Positions 33,626-40,938 of a stretch of 54,533 nt of DNA are shown here, piece after piece (the first letter of the stretch is position 1; every line of letters begins with the position of its first letter). The notes under the pieces were generated by a model. It worked only from the letters and a program-made list of their open reading frames with translations, was not told where the DNA came from and made no database searches. A program made the translations under genes and the position numbers. The stretch comes from Candidatus Saccharimonadota bacterium. GTDB taxonomy: Bacteria; Patescibacteriota; Saccharimonadia; Saccharimonadales; Saccharimonadaceae. Location: contig JAFUBS010000012.1 of assembly GCA_017460105.1 (NCBI GenBank), forward strand, positions 1-54,533. The letters run 5' to 3'.

Positions 33626-33632
33626 ACTTTAA

Positions 33633-33638
33633 ATTATA
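33633..33638 (-). promoter_or_regulatory. leaderless promoter of hisS
   Basis: GTGATATAAT with TATAAT ending 7 bases before ATG 33625. Confidence 0.65.
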
Positions 33639-33650
33639 TCACATCTGTGT

Positions 33651-33656
33651 TATAAT
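33651..33656 (+). promoter_or_regulatory. promoter of tRNA-Phe
   Basis: TGTGTTATAAT, extended -10; the mature tRNA starts 10 bases after the box, so RNase P would have little or no leader to remove. Confidence 0.65.
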
Positions 33657-33665
33657 AAACACATT

Positions 33666-33741
33666 GGCGCTGTAGCTCAGTTGGTAGAGCAGAGGCCTGA
33701 AGAGCCTTGTGTCACTGGTTCAAGTCCAGTCGGCGCCACCA
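33666..33741 (+). tRNA. tRNA-Phe (GAA)
   Basis: 76 nt. Acceptor GGCGCTG pairs with CGGCGCC, the anticodon loop is CTGAAGA with anticodon GAA, the T-loop is GGTTCAAGTCC and CCA is encoded. Its last 11 bases (33731-33741) are repeated at 38357-38367, marking it as an integration target. Confidence 0.96.
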
Positions 33742-33906
33742 AGAGGTATATAAATCGGCAAAATGGCCGATTTTTTAGTAGTAGATTTCTGTTAAGTACA
33801 TTGCAATAATAGTAGGTAGATTTGAGGTATTTTTACGGCAAAAACTGCCAAATTGCGAACTTTACTCCTGTTAAATATCTGTTAATACCCTAAACAATTT
33901 GGTCGG
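33731..33906. repeat. ~176-bp direct repeat, copy 1 (att-like)
   Basis: Starts with the tRNA-Phe 3' end. In order: core CGGCGCCACCA, terminator hairpin, TCTGTTAAGTA, a variable part with a small hairpin, CCTGTTAAATA, and TCTGTTAATACCC followed by AACAATTTGG. The three CTGTTAA motifs resemble recombinase arm sites. It matches copies at 36737-36911 and 38357-38534. Confidence 0.8.
33754..33776 (+). terminator. terminator of tRNA-Phe
   Basis: ATCGGC, loop AAAATG, GCCGAT, then TTTTT. The same hairpin with base-pair-preserving changes occurs in the other two repeat copies although no tRNA precedes them. Confidence 0.8.
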
Positions 33907-33919
33907 TTGAAGAAAATAA

Positions 33920-36619
33920 CTAACGCTTATATTTCCAAATATATCCACCCGCATGTTTCTGCTCGCCTTTTAGCGCTTTATAGATGCACGTTGAACTTGC
34001 GCCGGTTTCTCGTTCTGCTTGAGAAATGGAATCGAATTCAGCAACAATGTTCCCATCGTCATCGCATTGCAAAACGGGAACCGGAGCCATCGCAGGCCTT
34101 TTGTTTGTGCTACGACTAATCAGATCTTGTTTATTACCAGAGTAGTCTTTTTTATATACGAAGCCATATCCGCCTGCGTGTTTTTGTCTTCCGCGTATTA
34201 CATCGCGGATCGAATAATAGCCTATACCGGTCTTTTCCGACGCATCCATTACGGAATCGTATTCAGCTATTATTTTTCCGTCATCATCATATTGGAGTAC
34301 TTCTTCGCCTATTGAACTAGGGCGCTTTACGCGAATACTGTCTTCGGTCAATTCTTCTTCGCCATTTTCATATTCCTCAAATCTACTCTCAAATATTTCT
34401 TGGATTTTCTCATCTTTTTCTACATGCTTTATCAAAAGTTGAGATTTAGTATCATATAGATCTGGGTTATAGAGGACTAGATATGCGTCTTTTGCGCCAG
34501 TCACAAATAGTCCAAATTGAATTTGATACATCACTCGATCATCTATGCACTCATAGCACGCACGATGATGTTTCTCGCCGAACGCCTTATGCTCTATGAT
34601 TGTTTTGATTTTGCCGTCGCCATCATATATGACTCCGTCTGGAGAAAAGCCAGCATCTTTATGTACGAGCGAATCGACAAAGCCAGCAGATTCGACTTTT
34701 AGATTTTTCGCTCTCGCAAATTTTGCAATCCCAATCGGCTCTAGTTCGCGGCCTCTCTGCATGGCATCGTTCGTATAATCTCTATCTTCTTCTTCCATGC
34801 CTTTCTGAATTGCAAAGCTAACAGAATGGTATTTTAAATAGTATGCAGTTGTGCCGGTTACTTTTCCTTGGCGCATATCAAACCAGTTGTCTGATCTTTG
34901 CCTAACATTCTTTATCTTGTATAGATCAGTTTTCTCGCTAGGCTCTACAATGCGGCCTTTCATATAATTAACGACTTCTTGGCTAACTTTGACATCTTCT
35001 TGCTTCAATGCGGAAGTCAAGTATAAAGAACTCATACTGCGGCATCGTGATAAAGCTACATATGTCTGCCCGGGCGCAAAAGCGCCCTTTGTAAGATCTA
35101 CTTTTACGGCATCGTAGGTTTGACCTTGCGACTTATGGATCGTAATCGCGTAAGCTAGCTTTATTGGATACTGAGTAAATGTAGCAACGACATCTTTACC
35201 TAAGGTTTTAGTCGTGGCGTCATAGCTGTACTGGTACTTTTCCCAAACTTCTTTATCAACCCAGTGGCTTACACCATTGATCTCGACTCTTATTCCATTG
35301 TCCGTTAGCTGAGAAATGACTCCTAAAGTACCATTTACCCAACGAGCCTTCTTTCTTTTATCCGTACTCGTGTTATCCGTACGGTCATTCTTAATCATCA
35401 TCACATGAGCGCCAACTTTCAGATGTAAGTTCAAATCTGTTGGCATGCTTGATTGTTTAATATCGCCGGTCACCCTACCAGTATATACATGTTCTCTAGC
35501 AGGGAGAGCGTCTAATTTCTCGCGATTAATTCTGTTTGCCGTAGCATTATCGCCTGTTAGCGTAATATATTGTTCGTCTTTCGGGGGAAGGACGCAACAG
35601 CTATTAATGTCTTCAAGCACCGCTTTGCTTGTTTTGCCTAGTCTTATTTGGTTAAGTATGTCGATAAATACCGGATCTTTCTGTCTAAATACATGTTGAA
35701 GTTCAATAATTTTGAAAGGATTATTGCGAATTTCGTCTGCGCCAAAAAAGTAAGTTGTTGTATATCTGTCTTCCATGTATCTAGTCGCTTGGCCACTTGG
35801 AACTACGGGCGGCAACTGATATAGGTCGCCAAAAACAATTACTTGGCAACCACCAAATGGCTCTTGGTTGTTTCTAGCGTATTTTAACTTGGCATCAATC
35901 ATATCCATGATATCAGCGCTTACCATGGACACTTCGTCTATCACGAGCACTTGAAGTCCGTTTAGTATTTCACGCTTTTTATATCCCATATCTGAAACTT
36001 GCGAGATATCGTCTGGATCCTGTATGTCAAAACCCATACTAAAAAACGAGTGTATAGTCTGGCCACCAACATTCAATGCGGCTACACCAGTCGGCGCTAC
36101 GACGGCTACTTGTTTTGATGTATGTCTTACGAAATATTGCAAAAGTACTGATTTGCCAGTTCCGGCTTTCCCAGTGATGAATAGGTTTTCGTGCGTTCCA
36201 TTCATCATATCATAAACGCGCTTTTGCTCTGGGCCCAAAGCGATGTCGTCTAACTCTGTTACTTCGCTCTTTAGGCCAGTTGTCTTGCGAATAGTTAATG
36301 GCTTTTTGGTTTCAGCTATTGATGTTGGTTGAGGTGCAGTTTTTATAGAGATTGGAGATGCTCCGTTATAATTACTTGGATCATAAGTTGTACTTTTTGT
36401 AGTATCTTGCGCACTTTTGGATGTAACTTTTTTATTTTTAGAAGAATCTATCCCAAATAAAAACTTTACCCCCTCCCAAATCAACATAAGGATTACCCAT
36501 CCTACAGGATTCAAAAATAAAATAAATAGAATCCAAAGAAAAATTTCTCCGCCATTAGAACTAGATGTCGATGTCGTATTTTTAGTTGTCGCCGCAATTA
36601 TTTCTAGGATAGAATCCAT
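33920..36619 (-). CDS. membrane-anchored PIF1-like helicase fused to YqaJ-like nuclease and two NUMOD1 domains
   Basis: 899 aa. Order: hydrophobic segment(s) 26-56; PIF1/RecD-like helicase about 125-535 with Walker A GKAGTGKS (150-157), Walker B VIDEVSM (226-232), FGDLYQLPPV and C-terminal motifs HKSQGQT (495-501) and VALSR; a YqaJ-like exonuclease about 572-745 with E626, D661 (FSPDG) and ExK at 676-678 (IEHK); two NUMOD1-like DNA-binding repeats (about 773-823 and 847-897), each ending in GGYxxxYK. The catalytic residues of both enzymes look intact, so it should unwind and degrade DNA near the membrane. Known helicase-nuclease fusions suggest a defence or recombination role; this is inference. 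ATG is 6 bases after TATAAT. Confidence 0.85.
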   Translation of the reverse strand: MDSILEIIAATTKNTTSTSSSNGGEIFLWILFILFLNPVGWVILMLIWEGVKFLFGIDSSKNKKVTSKSAQDTTKSTTYDPSNYNGASPISIKTAPQPTSIAETKKPLTIRKTTGLKSEVTELDDIALGPEQKRVYDMMNGTHENLFITGKAGTGKSVLLQYFVRHTSKQVAVVAPTGVAALNVGGQTIHSFFSMGFDIQDPDDISQVSDMGYKKREILNGLQVLVIDEVSMVSADIMDMIDAKLKYARNNQEPFGGCQVIVFGDLYQLPPVVPSGQATRYMEDRYTTTYFFGADEIRNNPFKIIELQHVFRQKDPVFIDILNQIRLGKTSKAVLEDINSCCVLPPKDEQYITLTGDNATANRINREKLDALPAREHVYTGRVTGDIKQSSMPTDLNLHLKVGAHVMMIKNDRTDNTSTDKRKKARWVNGTLGVISQLTDNGIRVEINGVSHWVDKEVWEKYQYSYDATTKTLGKDVVATFTQYPIKLAYAITIHKSQGQTYDAVKVDLTKGAFAPGQTYVALSRCRSMSSLYLTSALKQEDVKVSQEVVNYMKGRIVEPSEKTDLYKIKNVRQRSDNWFDMRQGKVTGTTAYYLKYHSVSFAIQKGMEEEDRDYTNDAMQRGRELEPIGIAKFARAKNLKVESAGFVDSLVHKDAGFSPDGVIYDGDGKIKTIIEHKAFGEKHHRACYECIDDRVMYQIQFGLFVTGAKDAYLVLYNPDLYDTKSQLLIKHVEKDEKIQEIFESRFEEYENGEEELTEDSIRVKRPSSIGEEVLQYDDDGKIIAEYDSVMDASEKTGIGYYSIRDVIRGRQKHAGGYGFVYKKDYSGNKQDLISRSTNKRPAMAPVPVLQCDDDGNIVAEFDSISQAERETGASSTCIYKALKGEQKHAGGYIWKYKR

Positions 36620-36625
36620 ATATTT

Positions 36626-36631
36626 ATTATA
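36626..36631 (-). promoter_or_regulatory. leaderless promoter of the helicase gene
   Basis: TATAAT ending 6 bases before ATG 36619, the same arrangement as for the core genes. Confidence 0.65.
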
Positions 36632-36713
36632 ACATCTTTTGCGTTGACCATCCTAGGCAGTCAATAAATCACATATTGTTTTTAGCCTCTTTCTATTATC
36701 TTCTTTATAAATT

Positions 36714-36744
36714 GTTAATGCCTGCCTAATTCGCCCCCACCAGA
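36714..36744. repeat. cassette right-end repeat, copy 1
   Basis: GTTAATGCC-TGCC-T-AATTCGCCCCCACCAGA-type sequence, nearly identical to 38282-38313. It ends in a tRNA-like CCACCA and leads directly into repeat copy 2. Confidence 0.75.
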
Positions 36745-36911
36745 TTATAAGAAACTCGGCATTTTAGCCGATTTTTTAGTGATAAATGTCTGTTAAGTAT
36801 CCTACAATAATTGTGTGCAATTTTGAGCCATTTTTGCATCAAAAAAACCGCCAAAAATGAGGTTTTCGCCCCTGTTAAAATGTCTGTTAATACCCCAAAC
36901 AATTTGGTTGG
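36737..36911. repeat. ~175-bp direct repeat, copy 2 (att-like)
   Basis: CCACCAGATTATAAG, the terminator-like hairpin CGGCATTTTAGCCG plus T-tract, TCTGTTAAGTA, CAATAAT, GAGCCATTTTT, an AAAACC/GGTTTT hairpin, CCTGTTAAAA, TCTGTTAATACCCC and AACAATTTGG. It fills most of the 327-bp gap between genes and separates the two cassettes. Confidence 0.8.
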
Positions 36912-36946
36912 CAAAGCCTGCAGCAGTTGAGCTAACTAGTGCATCT

Positions 36947-37222
36947 CTAATTATATATATGTATAGAAAATCTCACTCGTGATACCATTTCGTTTTTAGA
37001 CTCTTTTCTATTATTAGATTCACTATCTATACTCGCTATTTTAATATTACCGCCACCTTTAATGGCATCTTCCTTTGAATTATTCTCAGCAACAGTAACA
37101 GCCAAATCGAATTCTACGGGTTCTTTTATGTAAGTATCGCCAGACTTTGGACCCCCGGGCGTTATTTCTAGGTTTGCTTTAATCTGTTCAATCGTCGTTT
37201 TTACGAATTCCTCAATATTCAT
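36947..37222 (-). CDS. trypco2-like (trypsin-co-occurring domain) protein
   Basis: 91 aa. The pattern fits the trypco2 domain: an N-terminal helix MNIEEFVKTTIEQIKANLEI, a strand with PVEFDLAVTVAE, a short linker GGGNIKIASIDS, and the closing strand VSRVRFSIHI. In published analyses of NTP-dependent conflict systems such domains are recognition or adaptor modules beside proteases or other effectors. No protease is adjacent; the neighbour is an HNH protein. ATG lies 7 bases after TATAAT. Confidence 0.65.
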   Translation of the reverse strand: MNIEEFVKTTIEQIKANLEITPGGPKSGDTYIKEPVEFDLAVTVAENNSKEDAIKGGGNIKIASIDSESNNRKESKNEMVSRVRFSIHIYN

Positions 37223-37229
37223 ACCTGTT

Positions 37230-37235
37230 ATTATA
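37230..37235 (-). promoter_or_regulatory. leaderless promoter of the trypco2-like gene
   Basis: GGTATAAT with TATAAT ending 7 bases before ATG 37222. Confidence 0.6.
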
Positions 37236-37253
37236 CCATACTTGACCTTAGAA

Positions 37254-38198
37254 CTAGATTAGGAGTATACGTTTACCGTTTTCTACTTTTATGCGACCGT
37301 GAGCTATTGATTCTTTAGGTGGCCCCCAATTCAACTTGTCCAATTTATTCATATTATCATCATGAGATAATAGCTGTAAATTTTGCCAATTCCAAAGCGC
37401 AAATAGCTCTTGCTCTGTGCTGGCACTCGATAGTGGACGAATATGATCTATATCGTAGCTCTCGCCATTCCATTTGGTACCATAGTTTTCTAGCCAAGTT
37501 CGTTCTAAATAAGCCCATAGTTCTGGGTATTGAAGCCCAATAATTTTGTATGTCCTAGTGTTCTTTGAATAATTTCGTTGTCGCAGTGTAATACCTACAA
37601 GTCTTGATACCCGAATCCTTAAATTGAAGATTGGGTCCTTCTTCATCCTATTGGTCTTATATGCTTTAATCTGTTCTTTATTCTCTTGTCTGTAGCGCTT
37701 TCTGTAAGCAGTGTTCTTTTCAGTGTGGCTATACTCGTAAGCCTTTTTTCTCATGTGTTCTTTTACTTCTGGTCTTGAATAGTACTCTTCGTACCACTCT
37801 TTGTTGTTTTCCTTCCACTTTCGCCTAGATTCTTTTACCTTTCCTGGATGGCTTTTAGCCCACTCTCTACCATGAGCTAGAGACCTTTCTTTATTGTTGT
37901 AATACCATTCTTTGGCCCTAACCTTTGCTTCTTCGCTGTGGTCTATAGCATATTTGTGTCTATACTCCTTTAGTTCTGGTGTATCCTTATTTTGCTCATA
38001 CCACTCTCTGCTTCTTTCTATATTTGCTTGCCTACGCTCAGGGTCTTTTGCTCTCTCCCTATCATATTCTCTTGAGCACTCAAGGCATTGCGAAGCATGC
38101 CCATCTTTATGACTAGCTTTTCTTCCAAACTCCTCTAAAGGCTTCTCTGCGCCACACTTAGTACAAATTTTTGTTGTTCCTAGGATTTCTTCACTCAT
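37254..38198 (-). CDS. zinc-finger HNH endonuclease
   Basis: About 314 aa. N-terminal zinc-binding part with ICTKCGAEKPLEEF and SQCLECSREY (two CxxC pairs, residues about 12-38), then a long basic region with a repeated ~20-residue pattern of the type REWYxxNK (about 45-190), and a C-terminal HNH domain: YDIDHIRPLSSA, WNWQNLQLLS, NMNKLDK, with the metal-binding His and Asn in place. Proteins of this shape are common in phages and mobile DNA. I chose ATG 38198 (MSEEILG); the longer frame starts at a TTG. A TATAAT box lies near 38222. Confidence 0.85.
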   Translation of the reverse strand: MSEEILGTTKICTKCGAEKPLEEFGRKASHKDGHASQCLECSREYDRERAKDPERRQANIERSREWYEQNKDTPELKEYRHKYAIDHSEEAKVRAKEWYYNNKERSLAHGREWAKSHPGKVKESRRKWKENNKEWYEEYYSRPEVKEHMRKKAYEYSHTEKNTAYRKRYRQENKEQIKAYKTNRMKKDPIFNLRIRVSRLVGITLRQRNYSKNTRTYKIIGLQYPELWAYLERTWLENYGTKWNGESYDIDHIRPLSSASTEQELFALWNWQNLQLLSHDDNMNKLDKLNWGPPKESIAHGRIKVENGKRILLI

Positions 38199-38281
38199 GA
38201 GTATACTTTTTATAAAAAATATTATAATATCAAAACTAACAAAAATCAACTAATCGTTTACGAACATCTTCCTTGTATAGC

Positions 38282-38313
38282 GTTAATACCTGCCCAATTC
38301 GCCCCCCACCAGA
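38282..38313. repeat. cassette right-end repeat, copy 2
   Basis: GTTAATACC-TGCC-C-AATTCGCCCCCCACCAGA-type sequence matching 36714-36744 with one extra C. It is followed by a GAATGC/GCATTC hairpin (about 38315-38329) and then the tRNA-Phe-like 11-mer at 38357. Confidence 0.75.
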
Positions 38314-38356
38314 AGAATGCTTCGCATTCAAAAAGATGTCGCCGGTACTTCGCGGA

Positions 38357-38534
38357 CGGCGCCACCAAATTATATATAACTCGGCATTTTGGCCGATTTT
38401 TTAGTGGCAATTTTCTGTTAAGTACCTCGCAGATTCTAGAGTGCTATTTTGCACCATTTTTACACAAAAAAATGCGTCCGAAAACGCATTTTTGCCCTAC
38501 AGAACCGTCTGTAAATACCTTGAACAATTTAGCC
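38357..38534. repeat. ~178-bp direct repeat, copy 3 (att-like), outer border of the island
   Basis: Begins with CGGCGCCACCA, identical to the last 11 bases of tRNA-Phe, then TATATAA, a CGGCATTTTGGCCG hairpin with T-tract, TCTGTTAAGTA, an AAAATGCGT/ACGCATTTT hairpin, TCTGTAAATACC and AACAATTTAG. The gap between the HNH gene and the next gene holds only this and the right-end repeat. Confidence 0.8.
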
Positions 38535-38544
38535 TATATTTTGT

Positions 38545-39294
38545 TTAGAGCCAATTCTCCATTAGTTTCATTGTTTCACCAGTTTGCGGATTTAGTGAAT
38601 ATAAATCCGCCCCAAGCGATAGATAACCGTTATCAACAACACACCCCATATAGACAGTCATAGGCAACAAATCACTCCAATCGGTAGCTATCGTCCAATC
38701 CATATTTTTGGGATTTTCCGTTACATCTCCAACGGTTACCTTGAAAGATTGGCAACTTGACTTTGGTGTAGCATTCACTGTACCTGCAGCAAGCGTGTCT
38801 GGCAACGAGGCGACCTTTTCATCGGCAATTTTATCAAGAACTGTTTTAATATCATACTTTGATACTCCATCTTTCGAACCAAGTTTTGTCGTATCTATAA
38901 GATAAGTCTCAACCTCACGGCTATCCTTACCAGGTTCCAAGTCAGTTATTCCTAGATAATATCGTCTTTTGGTATATATATTACCAATTAAATGTAAATT
39001 ATCGGCTACAATTGCATCATCAGAAATCGTTATTGTGTTTGTGTCATTATTCATTTCTATTTTATCTGTTTCCAGTTCAGTAATCGTTCCATCTTTGTTT
39101 TCAACTTGAACCTTCAAATCAGAAATCTGGTTATCTTTTTGAGAACTCTGCATCATACCATAAACACCAAACCCAATGCCACAAATTGCCAAAACGCAAG
39201 CAATTGCAGTAGCAATTTTTAAACCATTGCCACTGCTTTGTTTATTGTATGCTACTGGTGTTATTGGCGCTCCAGTATCAACACTCTGTTCCAT
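38545..39294 (-). CDS. membrane-anchored protein of unknown function
   Basis: 249 aa. A short cytoplasmic N-terminus, one membrane helix (about 25-47), a coiled-coil stretch (about 50-78, QKDNQISDLKVQVENKDG), and an extracellular domain with two Cys (in SSCQSFKVTVG and MGCVVDNG). I do not recognise the family. An AAAGGA SD precedes the ATG. The stop lies about 10 bases past the island border, so it may belong to the chromosomal backbone or to an older insertion. Confidence 0.75.
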   Translation of the reverse strand: MEQSVDTGAPITPVAYNKQSSGNGLKIATAIACVLAICGIGFGVYGMMQSSQKDNQISDLKVQVENKDGTITELETDKIEMNNDTNTITISDDAIVADNLHLIGNIYTKRRYYLGITDLEPGKDSREVETYLIDTTKLGSKDGVSKYDIKTVLDKIADEKVASLPDTLAAGTVNATPKSSCQSFKVTVGDVTENPKNMDWTIATDWSDLLPMTVYMGCVVDNGYLSLGADLYSLNPQTGETMKLMENWL

Positions 39295-39375
39295 TAAATA
39301 TCCTTTCTATAATGCCTATGCTTCTATTATAGCACGGTTAGATCGTTGATGAATACCTTCTTCGGAAAACATCCA

Positions 39376-39404
39376 TTGACAAAATAACATAAGTATGATA
39401 TAAT
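39376..39404 (+). promoter_or_regulatory. perfect consensus promoter of the 39483 gene
   Basis: TTGACA (39376-39381), 17 bp, TATAAT (39399-39404). The ~70-nt leader carries a TACCAG/CTGGTA hairpin (39435-39458) and then an AAGGAGGT SD. High expression is expected. Confidence 0.85.
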
Positions 39405-39482
39405 CAAATAACTAGCCTATTGGGAGGTTAGTAATACCAGTTGCGTATGCATCTGGTAGTACATTAAAAAGGAGGTGTTCGT

Positions 39483-39848
39483 ATGAATACAAAAGAAAAA
39501 CCCAATCGCTACGAGATCGTAGCAGGTCCAAACAAGGATGTATTGTTTGACGCATGTAAATATGCGTACAACAAACACGCCCATGTTGCGGTAGATTTCG
39601 TCGTAGCAATCGGCTACACCATGCCTAGAACCAATCATGGTTACGCCTGCATTCAAATGCAGATCTCAGATATCAAAATCTGCGGAATCGAGCACGAGGA
39701 TGGCTCCGGCGAGAGCTTCAACCTGCATGGATACTGCAAAGCCAATTTGGATTCCTTCGGAACAACCAAAGCGGTCCGCAAACCTTACAGGTTCAAAGCA
39801 TACTACAACGCGAGAACCCGCAAAGGGTCCATCACATTCATCGAATAA
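39483..39848 (+). CDS. small soluble protein of unknown function
   Basis: 121 aa, no membrane segment, basic. I do not recognise it. Segments include YEIVAGPNKDVLFDACKYAYN and, near the end, YRFKAYYNARTRKGSITFIE. The perfect promoter, strong AAGGAGGT Shine-Dalgarno and clean terminator indicate a real, highly expressed gene. Like the 20045 gene, it is a single-gene unit with a structured leader. Confidence 0.8.
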   Translation: MNTKEKPNRYEIVAGPNKDVLFDACKYAYNKHAHVAVDFVVAIGYTMPRTNHGYACIQMQISDIKICGIEHEDGSGESFNLHGYCKANLDSFGTTKAVRKPYRFKAYYNARTRKGSITFIE

Positions 39849-39856
39849 CGCCCCAC

Positions 39857-39888
39857 ATAGCCTAGGCAAAAGCCTGGGCTATCTTTTT
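39857..39888 (+). terminator. terminator after the 39483 gene
   Basis: ATAGCCTAGGC, loop AAAA, GCCTGGGCTAT, then CTTTTT. Confidence 0.85.
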
Positions 39889-40028
39889 GCTCTTATTTCT
39901 CAATTACCCACCCAATACCAGTTTGGTCTTTACTAATTATTCTATACACTTTCCGCAAAAATATGATATAATACATACAGGCAATTATTATAAGCTATTA
40001 AGTTTTATGCCAAATTTATTAACAATCT

Positions 40029-40105
40029 GGGTCGGTAGCTCAGCTGGTTAGAGCACGGGCCTTTTAAGCCCGGTGTCGAGGGTTCGAGCCCCTCCCGACT
40101 CACCA
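40029..40105 (+). tRNA. tRNA-Lys (TTT)
   Basis: 77 nt. Acceptor GGGTCGG pairs with CCGACTC, the anticodon loop CTTTTAA gives TTT, the T-arm is GGGTTCGAGCCC and CCA is encoded. Confidence 0.96.
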
Positions 40106-40115
40106 AGTTTGCGAG

Positions 40116-40140
40116 GAAATTAAGGCAAAGCCTTAATTTC
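40116..40140. repeat. perfect hairpin between tRNA genes
   Basis: GAAATTAAGGC, loop AAA, GCCTTAATTTC: an 11-bp perfect stem without a T-tract. It may be a processing site or a weak terminator between tRNA-Lys and tRNA-Val. Confidence 0.6.
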
Positions 40141-40183
40141 AGAATATTTCGTAAATAAAGTAAAATTCACCCTCACTCAATCA

Positions 40184-40260
40184 GGGCGGTTAGCTCAGTT
40201 GGCTAGAGCGTGTCTTTGACGTAGACAAGGTCACAGGTTCGACTCCTGTATCGCCCACCA
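40184..40260 (+). tRNA. tRNA-Val (GAC)
   Basis: 77 nt. Acceptor GGGCGGT with ATCGCCC, anticodon stem TGTCT/AGACA, loop TTGACGT giving GAC, encoded CCA. An AGAAGCC/GGCTTCT terminator with a T-tract follows at 40263-40287. Confidence 0.95.
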
Positions 40261-40262
40261 TC

Positions 40263-40287
40263 AGAAGCCCACATCGGCTTCTTTTTT
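40263..40287 (+). terminator. terminator of tRNA-Val
   Basis: AGAAGCC (40263-40269), loop CACAT, GGCTTCT (40275-40281), then TTTTT. Confidence 0.85.
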
Positions 40288-40313
40288 TATTACAAAAACA
40301 TCAACTTGCAACA

Positions 40314-40340
40314 AAAATCCACCCTCGCGGGTGGATTCTT
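40314..40340 (-). terminator. terminator of the 40356-40787 gene
   Basis: AATCCACCC and GGGTGGATT with a TCGC loop. On the minus strand the stem is followed by TTTTG. Confidence 0.8.
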
Positions 40341-40355
40341 GAACCTAGAGAAACG

Positions 40356-40787
40356 TTATTTCTTCTTAGTATTATCAGCAATGTCCTGAGTGTTGCGCCA
40401 AATCATGATGAACATCATGAATGCCTCATAGCAAACACGGATGACAATTGGTACAATTATCAAGTTCAAGAGCCATAGTAGCACACCATTTCCACCAAGC
40501 GATAGGTATGTGAATGATGTTAAAACGGCAAACAACGTCAAAACATAATAAGAAATCTTCAAAATGACTTCAAGCCACATTGATTTGAAATCTAAGAATT
40601 TCTTGAGCCAGTTAACAAATTTACTTTTTGAATCAATCTTTGCCTTGACGAACAAGAAATATGTCAAGATGCCACCTACCAATGATAGGATAAGTGCAAT
40701 AATCATCCAAACCTGTACACCATTCGCAGCCGAACTGCTAGTAGTGACCAACAAATCTGGATCATAAGGTGATATTAAGTTATTCAT
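40356..40787 (-). CDS. small multi-pass membrane protein
   Basis: 143 aa with about three membrane helices (about 24-48, 74-95, 102-128) and a charged cytoplasmic loop KAKIDSKSKFVNWLKKFLD between the first two. The family is not recognised; a DUF4282-like layout is possible but I am not sure. AAAGGAG SD before ATG 40787. It is a single-gene unit with its own terminator. Confidence 0.75.
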   Translation of the reverse strand: MNNLISPYDPDLLVTTSSSAANGVQVWMIIALILSLVGGILTYFLFVKAKIDSKSKFVNWLKKFLDFKSMWLEVILKISYYVLTLFAVLTSFTYLSLGGNGVLLWLLNLIIVPIVIRVCYEAFMMFIMIWRNTQDIADNTKKK

Positions 40788-40926
40788 TTATAACTCCTTT
40801 ATGTTACTCTAACTTAATAATAACTTAAAAAAAATATTTTGTAAAGCACAAACTTTTACATATTACCACATATTTTGGCGCAAAGTAAACCCACCACCAC
40901 TGATTGCAAAAGACTACCATATATTA

Positions 40927-40932
40927 TATAAT
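40927..40932 (+). promoter_or_regulatory. leaderless promoter of rarA
   Basis: TATAAT ending 6 bases before ATG 40939. Confidence 0.65.
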
Positions 40933-40938
40933 AATAGT

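Larger units (their letters stand above)
33742..38367. mobile_element. tRNA-Phe accessory island of two tandem cassettes
   Basis: Bounded by the tRNA-Phe 3' end and by an 11-bp repeat of it at 38357-38367, with another repeat copy at 36737. Cassette 1 (to about 36742) holds the helicase/nuclease gene; cassette 2 (to about 38311) holds the trypco2-like and HNH genes. Each cassette ends with a shared ~30-bp sequence (GTTAATRCC...CGCCCCCACCAGA). No integrase gene lies inside, so movement would need one supplied from elsewhere. Confidence 0.7.

Noticed and set aside
38315-38367. A complete second tRNA at the outer island border
   Set aside because: Only the last 11 bases match tRNA-Phe; the sequence before it does not fold into a tRNA.
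33742-38534. Integron with attC sites
   Set aside because: GTTRRRY-like words occur in the repeats, but there is no integrase, no paired RYYYAAC/GTTRRRY fold at the ends, and the repeats begin at a tRNA end.
36737-38534. CRISPR array
   Set aside because: Only three long, diverged repeats with gene-sized spacing; no short regular repeats or cas genes are in the window.
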